Positions 45,934 to 59,133 of a stretch of DNA of 64,000 nucleotides are shown here, in pieces. The DNA is from Elymus sibiricus (Eukaryota; Streptophyta; Magnoliopsida; Poales; Poaceae): positions 238,677,904-238,741,903 of the forward strand of contig CM077674.1 of assembly GCA_039707655.1 (NCBI GenBank). Reading direction: 5' to 3'. Below the pieces are notes generated by a model. It did not search any database. It was not told where the DNA came from and worked only from the letters and a program-made list of their open reading frames with translations. Made by a program: the position numbers and the translations under genes. Within the stretch, counting starts at the first letter, position 1. Each line of letters starts with the position of its first letter.

Positions 45934-47743
45934 TGTTGGAAAATGTAGTAGAAAACAAAAATATCGCCCTACGATCACGCAGGAACAATATGAAGATGCA
46001 TTAACGGTTTGGATTGGATCGTTACCCACTCTGAGTTGCAGCGGAAGTAGAAGAGTCAGTGTAGATCATACTTGGAGTCCCTCGAACCATAGATGAACGA
46101 TCCCGTGAACCACCCACAAACAGTCCCTTGAATGGAAGACGGATAGCACTGCCTCTCCATAGATTGCAACCGTACGGTCTTCACGATCTAGCAATGCTTC
46201 GCCATCCAGAGCTTATCGTCACTGAAGAATTAGAGAGAGAGAGGAGATTAGAACCACACTGGGCTTCTAATTATGAGGATTAGAGGATCTAGGTCTAGCT
46301 CTAATTGATCAACTAGGACCAACTAGAACTATAACTAGAGAACTAGAGGAGGCTCCAAAACTTGTGTGTCCCAAAGGTGCAAAAGCCTCTAGTATATATA
46401 GGTTGGAGGGGAGAGGAGGGGGCACCATAAGGAGGGGAAGGACTCCCCGCCTTAAGCCGTCCAAAGGGGAAAGGGGTGTCCTTCGCCCACCCCAATTCGG
46501 GCCCCTATAGGGAAAGGGGGTGCCTCCCCTTTGGGCCCTTGTGGCCCAAGTTGCCTTCCACCCCTTGGCCTTTTAAGGCCTGTTGATATTTAATTAATTA
46601 TAAAAGCCTCCTAACAATTAATAGAGCATTTTATTATCAATTTAACATCTCTGGAAATATTTTCCACACATATATTATTTATCGGAAATACCCGGTATTG
46701 CCCGATAAACTCTGAAACCCTTCCAGTACGCCGGAACGCTTCCGGTTCCCCTCGAAACTATTCTGAATATTAATGAAACAATTCCACAAATATATTCTCA
46801 TTATTCTCGTCCTACTAACAATCAGTAGATCATGATTACCTTAAGCTTGTGACCCTGTAGGTTTGGTAAACATAGACATGAATGAAACCCCTTCGTTCAA
46901 TGACCGATAGCGGAACCGTGGACGTCCATATCGATCCCTATGATTACACAGATGATATTCGAGTGAACCTTTGGTTATAATGTTATGTTCTTTGCCTTGT
47001 GATACTTTACAGAACCCGAGATGAGATGTATCAGTATCCTCTTGGGTTATACACGTGCTCACTATACCAGTCTCCTTTTTGCCAGTTTTGTACTTCTTTC
47101 TCGCTGACATGTTCCGGCATCCTCGTGACGTAGTCACCTGCGTATGAACAGACGATGATGGATGCCATCACACGGAGAGGGCCCTAAGAATATCTCTCCA
47201 TCGTCGGAGGAGAAAATTCCACTCTCGAGCTATCGAGTCCCTTGTCAAACTTTCCGATGAACCTGTAAGTTGTCATTATGACACCTAGTTATAGATGACG
47301 TTTGAGCAACCCCAAAGTCCATCAAATGGTAAGAAGTGACTGCAATACTCTCATGGTCTAAGTAACTAAAACACACATTAACACTCCGTGTTATAACAAT
47401 TGACTTCTGACGATTGCATCTCAAAGTATAACAAACAAGTTTGGGTCGATTCAATATGATCGTTCTTCCAATGTCATATTCTCAATGTTGTTTTAGGACT
47501 ATCGCTACACTTAACGATATCCTAAGATCCGGAATACGTGATCACCAACAACACTTGAGCTAGTCTCAGAGGCGAGACTAGGAATGATATTTTACCGTTT
47601 ATCATTCCACGCGTGCATATGAGTTTTCCAATGAATCGCATATTCCATGATCATAGCAGTTATAGCATAGAATATAAACTCTTAATTATAAACATGGAAA
47701 TATAATAACACGATATTATTGCCTCTAGGGCATATTTCCAATA
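45934..47743 (-). repeat. LTR of a BARE/Angela-like copia element (1810 bp)
   Basis: On the minus strand it opens TATTGGAAATATGCCCTAGAG (canonical TGTTGG, here TG has become TA) and closes TTTTCCAACA. The following internal DNA starts with the usual GGGAGT-side polypurine segment (ACTCCCACTTGCACTAGAG on the plus strand). The short frames inside are not genes. Confidence 0.75.
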
Positions 47744-49976
47744 GACTCCCACTTGCACTAGAGTCAATAATCTAGTTAGCACGTTTTCTTTTACACCAAT
47801 GGCAATCCGGTATTTGTTCATGTGTTGCTTGTGGTATAGCCTTCGTCCTATCAGGTCTTGACAACTTCAGAGCCGCGTGTGTCATTTGCATTTCTATCAT
47901 CTATCATGCTTTCACAAGAATTCATAATTTGTGTGAAACCATCTTTGTATGTATTGAATCACTGGTAGGACCTCTGATTCCTTAGACTGGGCTATAGAAC
48001 CACTGTTAAGAAAAGTGTTCCATTGGTACAATATTCTAGAAACCATACCAAGCTCATAAATGAACTTTTGATTCATCACCCTCCATTGTTGCTTCCAAAA
48101 TGACAATATACTCAACCTTATGTTATAGAATTCACTGCAGTAACTTTTTGGACCAATTCCAACTTACTGTGCCACCATGAATAATTTAATTTGAAATCAA
48201 AATAATTGCTTGGAGCACAGATGAAGATTTTATTGGTGTACTAGTTACAGCGAGCATGTATTTATGCAACTTCTTACAACAATCTCTTCATTTTCTTCGT
48301 ATGCCAGAAACATGTCGTCAGTACTTACCGACATTGTCACCGTTGTACTATGATCAAAAATTTGACCATTCTCATACCTTTACTCACAACTAACTTGGAG
48401 TACTGGACATATCTAGTTGTTTACATGTCATGGAATACAAGTGTGATTGAAATCATATTTCGCTCATCAATATTTTAGGATACCGATTCTTGCTTAAAAT
48501 TCCTTCCATGTGACTCTGACAAGAAACTTTTCTTGGCATTTCATACTAAACTATTTTAGTATCTTGTCAATATGTATTTTGGTTAAGCCTGATAAGACAG
48601 TACTATATTCATAGATCATTATGCCTAATGCCAAGGCTATATTTCCTACGCACTCTACTGGAAAACTAGTTTCAATAAAGTCTTAATTTGTATCAAGAAA
48701 TTTATATAATTTCCAATCAACAATGTTTCATGCACACATAGTGTTTAGAAGTATAGTACGCTCCCACTTACTTTCTTGTATATACAAGCATCTTTGCTTT
48801 CCTTGATGAAATCAAATTATTTGCCATTTCACCAAAACAAAGATTCCAACTCCATTATGCTTGCTTCGGTCCATTATAGTATATATTGAAGTTTACACAC
48901 TTACCAGCATCCTCTGGATTGACAAAATTACCTTGGACTGTATCACATATACAACCTTGGTTCAATTTTCATCTCATGGAAATTATTTCGACATCCATCT
49001 ATTATATCTCATAATTGAAATATTTAGTAATTGTTAGTTTAACCCGAACTGACTTTAACTATTGCTATGACGAGACAATTTCGTTATAGTTAACTCCTTG
49101 ATCTTGTCATAAACCATTAGTAACAAGTAAAGCTTTATAAAACATTTTTATCTTTCTCGGTTTTATAGATCCATTATTATACGACAGACTCTAAGTCTTC
49201 CAGAGGGTTTATCAAATTAGAAACTTGAATTATGTAAATGGATACTATCTCGGATTACTTTGGCATACAGCCAATTCTGGAGTCAAGGCCCATCAACGCT
49301 TCTGTATGTATATAGGTTCATTGTTTGTTCAACAATATTTCGTCTGCACATCACAAAGATCTGCACGAATTTTCTCAACCTACATAGTTCAACTGCAAGT
49401 TTGACTGAAGTCTCTATATCTCATTTAGAGGCTTTTGTATTAGTCGCAGTAAAACATTCTAGAATTACTTCTAGCGTTTCTTTTCTTTGGCTTGATCACG
49501 AAGATTCTGAAATCTTGTCGAGTTGCACTGTCCTCCCACTCACTCTTTTGCAGAAACCGCACTCTGTAGCAAAACACTTTGACTCGGCGTAGTGATAGAG
49601 GAATACCCAACCATTTGGGATAACGTACAATGTAGCACTTATTTCAATAAATTTATGGTGCTCTTTTCAGTGTAAAAGCTACAGTCTCCAAAGCATCGTA
49701 TTAAACAGTATATTGGTGAAACAACTGATGTCATATTTCAGCTCACCATGTCATAGATAGCTTGATTACATCTACTTGAAACACTCTACTCTTAGCAGTG
49801 TTCTAGAAATTGCAAGCTATAAAATACTTATCACATATCATTAGATATCCGCTAAACTTGTAACTCAAATATTCCTTTCCACAATCTAATTGAAGAAACA
49901 TAATTTTCTTGTTACAATGAATTCTACTTCATTCTAAAAACCTTCTGAAACATTTCAAAAGATCCAGATTTATGGA
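47744..49976 (-). pseudogene. Decayed 3' interior of the copia element
   Basis: Begins with TCCCACTTGCACTAGAGTC, known next to Angela-type 3' LTRs. A faint RNase H-like word (minus strand: EYIVILEAT, near 48100) is readable, but no frame exceeds about 110 codons. AT-rich and strongly decayed. Exact far end uncertain; it stops where the MULE begins. Confidence 0.5.
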
Positions 49977-50436
49977 GTGAATTGCAAAAAACTACCACAT
50001 TTGAAGTTTGCATCCGGATTTTTCACCACATTTCATACGCGTCCCAAAAAGCTACCACTTTCCCTGTTAACTTTCTCAATAAACACAAATGGCCGATTTG
50101 AGGCTGCTAACATGATTTCTGACGCGGTCGGCCCATCTGTCAGGTGCCACATTGGACCAGATAGACGGCGAGTGGGTTGACGGTAGTTATCCCGTCGCAC
50201 GCTAGGTTAGCCCTGCCCTCCCTCTGTCTCGCTCGATCCACTTCCTCTTTTCTTCCCCCCACACTCTGTCCCTCTCATGAGCCATGGCGGTGGCGGTACG
50301 GTAGGCGGCGGGGGGCGGGTGGCGAAGGTGATGGCTACTCTGAGGTGGACAACTGGCTCGGTAGCAGTAGCTTGCCGGCGCAGCAGGCCCTTCACCGGTG
50401 CGAGCCCATTCACCACCTTCAAGGCCGGAGTTTGAT

Positions 50437-53329
50437 ATGGAGCGACGCGTGGCGGTGGACCTGGCCTGCAAGATAAGGGCCTCCGGCATGGGCGAAGGCC
50501 ACCAGTGGGCTTCAGGTTTCGGCGGCGTGTAGTAAGTCTTTGTGCTCCCCCTCTCTTTGTGGCATTTATAGGATTTGTGTGATTTAGGGTTAGGGATTTA
50601 GTTGATTCATATGGATTTAGAGTTAGGGATTTAGTTGATTCATATGGATTTAGAGTTAGGCATTAACTTGATTCATTTGGATTTGAAGTTAGGGTTTAGG
50701 TCTAGGGTTTGCTCTCTGAATGTGGTATGTAATTACATGTTGATTTAGTGATTTGAAATTACATTTTGATTATAGCTGTTGACATGCTTATGTAAATCTA
50801 GGTTGTATTTTTTCTATTAGACCTAAAGTAAATATTGATGGATAACTATATGATTCGGTTTTTAAAATTAAGTAACCCAATAACTCAATCTAATAGACAG
50901 TGATTCAAATTTAATAAACTAGTAATTCTACTTATTTTTGTGTAGTTTGGATGATGAGATATGGTAAATTAGGTTCCATTTTCAAGGGAGAGACAACTTG
51001 GAGAGGGCCATTTCTCTTTCTGAAATAACCTATGTGAACATGTTAGCACTAATGGAGACTGAGGAGGGATATACTGAAGCTGACTACATGTTCTATGTTA
51101 AAGAAGAGGGAAAGGGGGTAGCTGGTATGCAGGTGATGGATAGTGAAGAAAGGGTGGAGGAGATGCTTGACCAGTATACTGATAAGAAGTTGTTGAACAT
51201 CACTGTAATTAAGGCTACTGAGCCCAATCCAGGTGATTTGAATAGGGGGTCATCTGTTGAGGAACAATTAGCAATAGGCCAAGTGGGGCGGACTAACATA
51301 ATCAGCATAGATGAGGTTGGGTGTTGTTTCCCTTTGAAGAATGTAACAGTGAGGACTTGTATGTTGTGCCTACATGTACTGCACAGCCAGGTGAAGATCT
51401 TGTTTATGTTAACACACAGGAGAGCATCAATTTGCAAATGGCAAGGGGCAAAGAGAAAGTACAGGAATACAAGTTAGCACTGATGATGAAGGGTTTGCTA
51501 AAGATCATGACAGAGAGGAGGAGGATGAGATTATTGAGCAGCTGAGGCAGAGGAGGAAGCAAAGAGAAGATCCAAAGATTCACTTTGAAGGAGACACAAA
51601 AGTGGAGATGTGCTTGGATGTACAGGACTCAGCCACAGAACCTAAGCCACCTCTTCCTCAAACATTTAAGAAAGTAGAAAAATTTGGACCAACCACAAGA
51701 AGTCACCATCACGCTGAGACGGAGGTCATTCCTGATTTTATTCCATCTGATGATTCATGTCTTTTCCCTGGAGACTATGGCATTAGTGATTCAGATGATG
51801 AGGCTGGTATACAAGGTATACCACTACCTTGTGGAAGAAAGAGACAAGCCAAGAGGGCCAAGCCTAGGCAGTGGTATGGTGAGAAAAGGCCAGATGCTCA
51901 TGAGCAACTGTGCTTGAAATTGTGCTTTACTGATATCTATCAGTTCAGAAAAGCACTAAGGAATTATCATATCAGGACACTGAGAAATTTCCATTACCAT
52001 AGGAACTGTAAGGATATGATCATTGTGTGGTGCACAAAGAGGGATAGTGGATGTCCATTTTACATGACTGCATCACAAATTGCTCATGAGAGGACATTCT
52101 ACATCAAGAAGCTGAACTTATGGCACACATGTGGTGCACATTGAGAGAGAACCAAAGTGACAGTTGATTGGATGGCCAGAACTTGTGAGCAGCAACTGAG
52201 GGAAGATCCAAGGGCTGGAGTGGATGCAATACTTAAAAGAACAAAGACTAAGTTTGGAGTGGAAGTGCCAAAAACAAAGGCCTACAGGGCAAGGTCAATG
52301 GCATTGAAGTGGTGCAAGGTGACATGAAAGGGCAATACACAAGGTTGAGGGATTATCTTCAAGCACTGATTGATACTAACCCTGGGAGCAGATGCATTGT
52401 GATAACCACAGAGCTTGAGCTGCATCCAAGTCCAAATCCAAGGTTCATTACATGTTTTATGGCTTGAATGCTTCCAAGGAGGGTTTTCTGGATGGGTGTA
52501 GACCATTCATAGGTATGATCTCATGTTTCCTAATTCTCATTGTTGTTTATGCTTTATTTCTCTAATTATTTAATTTGAATGTTCCAGGCTTAGATGGGTG
52601 CTTCGTCAAACTGACTACTAGGCAACAGATACTGGCTGCCACTGGCAGGGATGGGAATATGAACATATTCCCAATTGTCATTGGCATTGTTGATAAGGAG
52701 GACAAGGATAGTTGGACTTGGTTTCTCAGTCAGCTGAGAGCATGCATTGGAGAGGGGAACAAATGTGGCAACTACACAATAATCTCTGACAAACAAAAGG
52801 TATGCATCATCTTCACCTCATAGTTAGTTCATCAAATTAGTATCTTCATCAGACATTGACCAAAAGAAGCACCTAATAATAATTGTCTCTTCAAACAGGG
52901 GTTGCTCAATGCTATACAAGCAGTGTTCCCACACTCACCTCAAAGATATTGTTTGAGACATATCTATGCCAATTTTCAATCAGCTAGCTTTAGGAGTGAG
53001 GAATTGAAGAAGTACATGGACAATGCTACATACTCATATACCAAGCATGGTTTTAAGCTTGCAATGAATGACATGAGGAGGTAGGATGAAGAAGCTTGGA
53101 AGTGGTTATGCAAAATCCCTAAGGAGACTTGGGCTAGGCATGCCATGGATTTCAACTGCAAGACATACCTGGTAGTGAACAATCTGTTAGAAGTGTTCAA
53201 CAAGATGATATTAGATGTCAGGTCCAAGCCTATCAGGAGCTGTGTTGATGGTTTTAGAACTAAACTGATGATCAAATATCAAGCAATTAGAGATAAGACA
53301 GAGAGCAGTAGGTGGGAAATCACACCCAC
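50437..53329 (+). pseudogene. MuDR-type transposase, broken and truncated
   Basis: First exon starts MERRVAVDLACK at 50437 with donor GTAAGT at 50532. A PB1-like N-terminal part lies at about 50998-51290 (LSEITYVNMLALMETEEGY). The MuDR zinc-binding region follows (FRKALRNYHIRTLRNFHYH; HTCGA), ended by TGA at 52142 where Arg is expected. The MULE catalytic region covers 52513-53329, with introns 52513-52587 and 52800-52898 (GT-AG): LDGCFVKLTTRQQILAATG, YTIISDKQK, then GLLNAIQAVFPHSPQRYC. A frameshift near 51350 and other stops abolish function. The transposase would cut and move MULEs by a DDE mechanism. The SWIM finger is missing here. Confidence 0.85.
50590..50688 (+). repeat. 33-bp tandem repeat, three copies
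   Basis: Units at 50590, 50623 and 50656 start TTAGG(G/C)ATT and contain TTGATTCATATGGATTT. Lies in the first intron of the MULE gene. Confidence 0.75.
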
Positions 53330-55336
53330 TGTAGGGACCGAGAGTATATCGACCAGAGGGGTGAGGGAGTCCTGGATTAGGGGGGCCTCGGCATGTGGTA
53401 CGGGCTGGAGTGAACCTGATGTAGAAGGCCCATGAAGGATCTCGGAGGACTCTCGTGAAGATCGAACGTGTCGGACAAGTAAAGGCCTACCAGGGGCGAA
53501 CCGACCATGTAACCCTGGGGTTTGGGGTATCTATATAAACCCCGGACCCTAGCCATAGTAGGGATGCATATACACATCTATGCCTTAGGGTTTAGATATA
53601 GATCTCGAGGTAGATCAACTCTGTAACCTATACATCATCATCAATACAATAAGAGCAGGACGTAGGGTTTTACCTCTTCGAGAGGGCCCGAACCTGGGTA
53701 AATACCGTCTCCTTCGTCCTCCTTACACCATAGGCTTACGATCCATAGATCGGGACCCCCTACCCGAGGTCTGCCAGAATTATCTCCGACAGGGGGTGAA
53801 TGGGAGATTTAAAAATTCTTTTGAATCTTTAAACCACGGACACTCACAGCAGCGGAAACCCTCTAAAGTAAATCTGAGCGGAACAAATCTTTCATGAAAG
53901 GATGCAATAATAGTTCGGGCATAGTAGATGATGGGCTTCACTATAATGATGGTGAAGCAATAACCTAGAAGATACCACTGCATGCTACTCGAACTGAGCG
54001 GAATAAGTATGAAATAAAAGATAGGAAGGAAAACTGATACAGATAACAAGTATTACCGAAAGAAAACTAACAGTCCAATGAATAGAGATACAGAAACTAA
54101 CCAAGGCAACAGATAAATGATCTATGATATATATCGAAATTGAGCAATAATAGAGTGAGACAAATAACCAGGGATGCTCGATGGCGACAGGAGAATTTGG
54201 TAGACCAGTTCACCCTTCTGCCAAAGGACTACGTCTGGTTGGAGGGACTTGTGATTGAACAAAGGAGCAAACCTCTCTCCGTCCTATTCTCCTTCAACTG
54301 GGAGCTGATTAGACTCCAGTTGATTTCACTCGTGGTAGATACTTGTCGGCTATCTCCAAAACCTTTGAAAAACTTCTTCGCAAACCACAACGACTCTTGG
54401 TTGCTAAAGATATGGTTCGGTGAAGACAATGACTCTTCAACACTCGAACCCAACACCTATCCGTCTAGTGAGTGTGCAGCTCACAAGAGTAACAAGCACA
54501 AGAACTCTAACTTAGATCTGCTGTGATGCACTACCACTATCTAGTTTTGGTTCTTGGTTTTCTCTCGGTGGATCTTAAAGTCAAATCACTGTGAGAGGGG
54601 ATGCTCAATCAATCTTCTCAGAAATCTCAAGCGGAGCAGCCAACGGTCAATGTTGGTGCGGGGTGGCTATAAATAGCTGCAGCCTTCCCTGAAGGGAAAT
54701 GACCAAATTGGACATGCGTCCTGACCAATGGCAGAACGACATGATTCCAATGGTCAGAAATTGAGCTCAACGATAACATTACTTGCGGAGCACGCAATGC
54801 TAACTCCTCGATTCGAGGCAAATCTCGTGCAGTGAAGAAGAACACAGTCTCTTGCTGGCAAGTATGTACTCAAAGCACAAAGAGATTCCTCTCGGACACT
54901 CAAAGGATTGGGCTATGCATCACAGCGAACCTAAGCATCGAGAACTTGAACCCCTCTTAATAGTATGGAGATCCTATGACTCAAGAAACGAAAGAAAAGA
55001 AACTACAAAGAGAATGCTACGTCTTCTCTTCGGCTTCAATCTTCTCGTAATCCGTCAATTCCATTGGGTGACATCGAACAACTACTACTTCATGTCAGCA
55101 ATGATTTTAAGATGGTCACCCTGGCACATATGAGTCACACCAAGTGTTTCACTTCTATACACCAGCTGCTGAGCTCAACTCTTTTGGAGATGTTCCTCAA
55201 ACACTCCTTTGAATACATCATTCTTCTCAAAATTTGCATGGACTATTTTCTCTGTATGCACTAGCAAACCAATTAGTCCATGACTGTTTCTGTCAACAAT
55301 TTGCAAAACACAAGAGGGCAAGATGTTGCACCAACA
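53330..55336 (-). repeat. 3' LTR, interrupted by a solo LTR
   Basis: On the minus strand opens TGTTGGTGCAACATC and closes CGGTCCCTACA. Without the 431-bp insert it is about 1.57 kb. Matches 62820-63914 over its inner part. Confidence 0.88.
53361..53791 (+). repeat. Solo LTR of a gypsy-type element (431 bp)
   Basis: Opens TGAGGGAGTCCTGG and closes ATCTCCGACA; TATA-like CTATATAAAC near 53533. The same host site is uninterrupted at 62850 (AGAGGGGGTGAATGG), which proves the insertion. The duplication lies in a G run (AGGGG versus GGGGG), so its exact form is ambiguous. Confidence 0.9.
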
Positions 55337-55353
55337 ATCTCCCCCTTTTTGGA
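55337..55353 (-). other. Polypurine tract of the copia-like element
   Basis: Minus-strand CCAAAAAGGGGGAGAT directly before the 3' LTR start TGTTGGTG. A second purine run (TTAAGGGGGAGCTTC) lies about 120 bp upstream. Confidence 0.8.
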
Positions 55354-55671
55354 TGATTGTTGACAAAACAGAATACATCAAAAGATAGTTATGATAAAGA
55401 ATGATGAGTGAGAGAAGACAGTAATGAGCGAGAAATAGTTACGAAGAAATTTTGAAGCTCCCCCTTAAGGTATGCATCCTAGATATGATAGAGGATGATG
55501 CACATAGATACTGGGTATCGGGGACAAAAATCTTCGTGTGAGCATCATTGATATGGATTGTGTCTCTGGATGTCCTCCAATGTGCTCATCCTTCCGAGAA
55601 GATTCTCCTGCAACAATCATTTCTAACAAGATGATTTTGTCAAAGACACTCGGAAATGGTTTGGTGCGTAG

Positions 55672-58600
55672 CTACTTGCAAGAATAATGCTTCTGGAGCA
55701 AAGTCCAGGAGCGAGTCTGATTTTCCTTGGCATGCAGAAGGGCTTGACGAGCATAATTGTGCAGTAGATTAATTTCGGTCATCATCTCCACTTTGACTTT
55801 CCTATCGAGTTTGATGTGGCTTTCCAGGGATTGCTGAGTCCGTAGGCAAATCTCATATAGAGATGGATTCTCTTCACGAGGAATTTCCACAGTTACTTTC
55901 TTGACTCTTGGAGCAGGGCCAGCAGGAGCAGCAATGTCATCGAGTGGTGTCTTTCCTTTGCCAATATTCTTGACGACACGAAGGGTATCTCTGACTGGAG
56001 GAGTGAAAACCTTTGGCATATGTGGGCAATGGAATTTCTTCTGCATGATCTGCTCGATTGCATACATGATCCAAGGAGCATACGGCTTGAGTGCCTGAGG
56101 ATTGTCAGCAGCATATGCCAAATTCTTGATGAATAGATCTGGCACATCAAAGCGAACCCCGATGGATAACACGTATAGAGCAATAGCAATGATTCCCTGA
56201 AGATGTTCTGGCCTGTTGGTAGGAGTGATGGTATTGCAAAGCACATAGAATAAAGCTTTGTTCACGTAGCTCAAATTCTTTGGATTTGCCTCGATGCATG
56301 TGTCTCCCACAATTTCTGGGTCCATGAGCAAGTGCAGCTGTTCTGGAGAGATCTCCCATTGATGCAGACGAAATTCATGTTCCTTATCAAACTCACATCG
56401 AGCAAGATTCAGGAACGATAGAAATTTCTCGGTTGAACAAGAAATCTTATCTTCCTTAGTCATCCATTTGAGCATCCAAGTTTGCATATCACCTTCATCT
56501 CCTGAGATATAAAGGGTTGTGTAGAATTGAAGAATGATCTCGCGATTCCAGCCATGGGTGAAACACATGAAAGCCTTCAGAAATCCATTCTCAATCCTCT
56601 CGATGATGTCATGAAAGCAAGGAATATTTTCCATTTTAGCAAAGTCCAGGTACTTGTGAGGAAAAATCCGTTTGTTGCAGTATAAAATACGTGCATAGTA
56701 AATGGCTTGCTCTTTAGTCCAGAATCTTGGCGAGAGAGAAGTGTGCTCTCCTTTGTACGGACTCTCTTGGAAAAATTTCAACTTCTCCTTATGGATTGCT
56801 TCAATAAACTTCGGACCCCTGGGTCCATCTTCAACAGGAAATAGTGGAAATGTCTCCAATGGATTTATGAGTGTTTCTTCTTCGGGCAGCACATTCGAGG
56901 GAAATACTTCCTCAACAGAGACTTTCTCATGGGGATACTTCTTCGGAGGGCCTTTAGCCTTGGGCTTGGTGGATGCTACAGGTGCAGAGGAACCAATGTT
57001 CTCTGATTCTTTCATCGCTGGAACTCCATCAATGGCAGACTGGGTCTTTGGCTCTAGGGCCTTTTCTTTATCAGCTTTTTCTTCGGAGAGAGGCACTGGG
57101 GCCTTTTCTTCGTCAACTTTCTCTTCGGTCTGAGGCACTGGGGCCTCTTTAGTAGCAGGTGGAGCAGAGGGTAAACTGGGTTGAGCCATGGGGTCTTCAG
57201 ATTTTTCTTCATTCTCGCATGCGAGTGGAGCAGCAGCACGAGAAGGTGGATCAACATCCATCTAAGATGGGGCAACAGATGATGTATCCGCAGGTGTTTC
57301 CTTTCGGGGGCCAATTTCCATCGGAGCAACATTTTGCTTCCCCTTTGAATTTACTTCCTCTTGATTTATGCTGGAGGGTTCAGCTTCCTCATTCTTCTCG
57401 GGCAATCTATCAACTTCAATCTCTTCATCAATGTGTTCAGATGAGCCTGGCTTGGCAGGTGAGGCATTTTCCTCGGTAGATTTTTTGAGGAAAATGTCCA
57501 TCACATCCTCTTGAGCTTCTTGTACAAGAGGTACTGGGATAAGGACTTCAGCAGGGTTTGCATGCACAACAGGTTCTTCAGCATGAGGTGGAGAAGGCGG
57601 TATTTGTTGTAGAGGTGCACTAGAACTGATGGGCAGAGCATCCTCGTTCACTACCACAAGACACTGGTCAGGGTTTTTCTTCGGCTTGGGCACTCTGGCC
57701 TGAGCCTTCTGGCATTTCTCCTCACGAGCTCTTCTGCGAGCAAGTTCTTTCTGGCGATCAATTTCATCAAGTCTTCGATCACAAAGAGCGGAAATATCCA
57801 AAACCATCTTGGAGTGCCAGTCAATCTTATCTTTCCTTACAGTGCTGGTGGCCTTGGTGACATTGATGATGCTAGTGCTTATGCTTCTTGCTTCTTTGTT
57901 CGCCTTGGCCTCATTTCTCTTCTTCTCAAGAGCAGACTTCTCACTTGTAAACTTGGTGAGTTTCTTCGTGATTTTCTTCAGTTCAGTGAAGTGAGTGACA
58001 GCCAGCTTGACAACATCCTCGGGTAAGCCCAGATTGTGAAGCTCATCAATATTTGCATCAATGGCAGCAGACTCAAGTACATCCCTGATGAACACAGTAT
58101 TATAATTTGGTTCCTCTGTGGAAGCAGGAACATTGGATTTAGGCTTCTTGGCAGATGCCTCAGCCTGGTCAGTAGACAAGAGTTTTCTCTTCGAAGAAGT
58201 TTTGGTCAACTCCTTTGGTTCAGCAAGCTTTGATGATTGAGAGGGTGCAGGTGTATTTCTAGGAGATTTCCGTGGTGGCACCTCAGCCTTGATCGGGGAA
58301 GGAGAAGCTTTGGCTTTCAAAGCCTTATGGTCATACATGAGAATTTCTTCCCCAATTCCTTCGCTGGATGACTCATCAGACGAGCCAGAAACAACCTTCT
58401 TGGGTCTCTTCATAATAGTTTTCCTTCAGGATGAAGGAGGTGAAGAAGATTTTCTGCCCTTCGAACCAGAGCCTGAACCTTTCTTCTTCTTCACATCTTC
58501 TATGGTTAGAGCGACATTCATAGCTTCTCGTAGCCTTGCTTTTTCTTCTTTGGCCTCCCTCTTGGCCTTAGCTTTTGCTCTCTTTGCAACTTCTTCGGGA

Positions 58601-59133
58601 AAATCTGCTATGGTTCTCAGAGAGTCTGGATGAGCATTTGGGCCAGCAGGAGGTCTTTCCCTCGGATCATTTTCACCCAAAACATTCACTGTTATGCATT
58701 CATTCCAAGGAGGATTGAATGCGAAGAGAATCTGATATTTCTTTCGGACATTTTCATATCGAAACCATTTCACTGCCCAGCGACGTTTAATCCTTTGGAG
58801 TCGATTATCTCTTTCAGTGGTTGTCTCATGAGGAGGATTTTTGTAGTTCTCTGGATCTGACATTTCCACCGTAGTGTTTTTCTCACGGCCTCGTCCACCT
58901 CTTCTTGTCTTGCTTTCAGATAACACTGTGAGAGCATCAGTGACCAATTCATCCTCAGGTTGACTCTCAGCAGTTGGAATTTCTTCGGACTGGACAAATT
59001 TCTTCTGTTTCTTCGAGGCAGATGCAGAGCTCAAGGGTTTTCTACCACCTGTTAGCAACCTCCTTCCAGACCTGGGAGAAAACTGTGGCTGATCCACATC
59101 TGAATCAGTCTCATCTCTGGAGCTTGAAGCCAT
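55672..59133 (-). pseudogene. Large second ORF of the copia-like element, about 1150 codons with two in-frame stops
   Basis: Three open stretches (59133-58426, 58413-57262, 57261-55672) are in one frame and separated only by a TGA (58426-58428) and a TAG (57262-57264). These fit CGA-to-TGA and CAG-to-TAG changes. The N-terminal part is Ser/Lys-rich with RWAVKWFRYENVRKKYQIL. The middle is Lys/Glu-rich and coiled-coil-like (ARRRAREEKCQKAQARV). The C-terminal third is a more globular region (RFWTKEQAIYYARILYCNK; GWNREIILQFYTTLYISGD). I recognise no enzyme motif. It may be an envelope-position ORF, or a captured gene with its own promoter (TATA at 59702-59709) and 5'-UTR intron (59560-59140). Confidence 0.6.

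Larger units (their letters stand above)
49977..53329 (+). mobile_element. Mutator-like transposon (MULE), 3' part displaced by a copia insertion
   Basis: Left end near GAATTGCAAAAAACTACCAC, a terminal motif common to Triticeae MULEs. It carries a split transposase gene (50437-53329). At 53330 a copia-like element inserted inside the coding region; the remaining MULE is expected beyond the window end. Confidence 0.75.

Noticed and set aside
56702..57133. 143-aa plus-strand frame
   Set aside because: Antisense shadow of the second ORF of the copia-like element.
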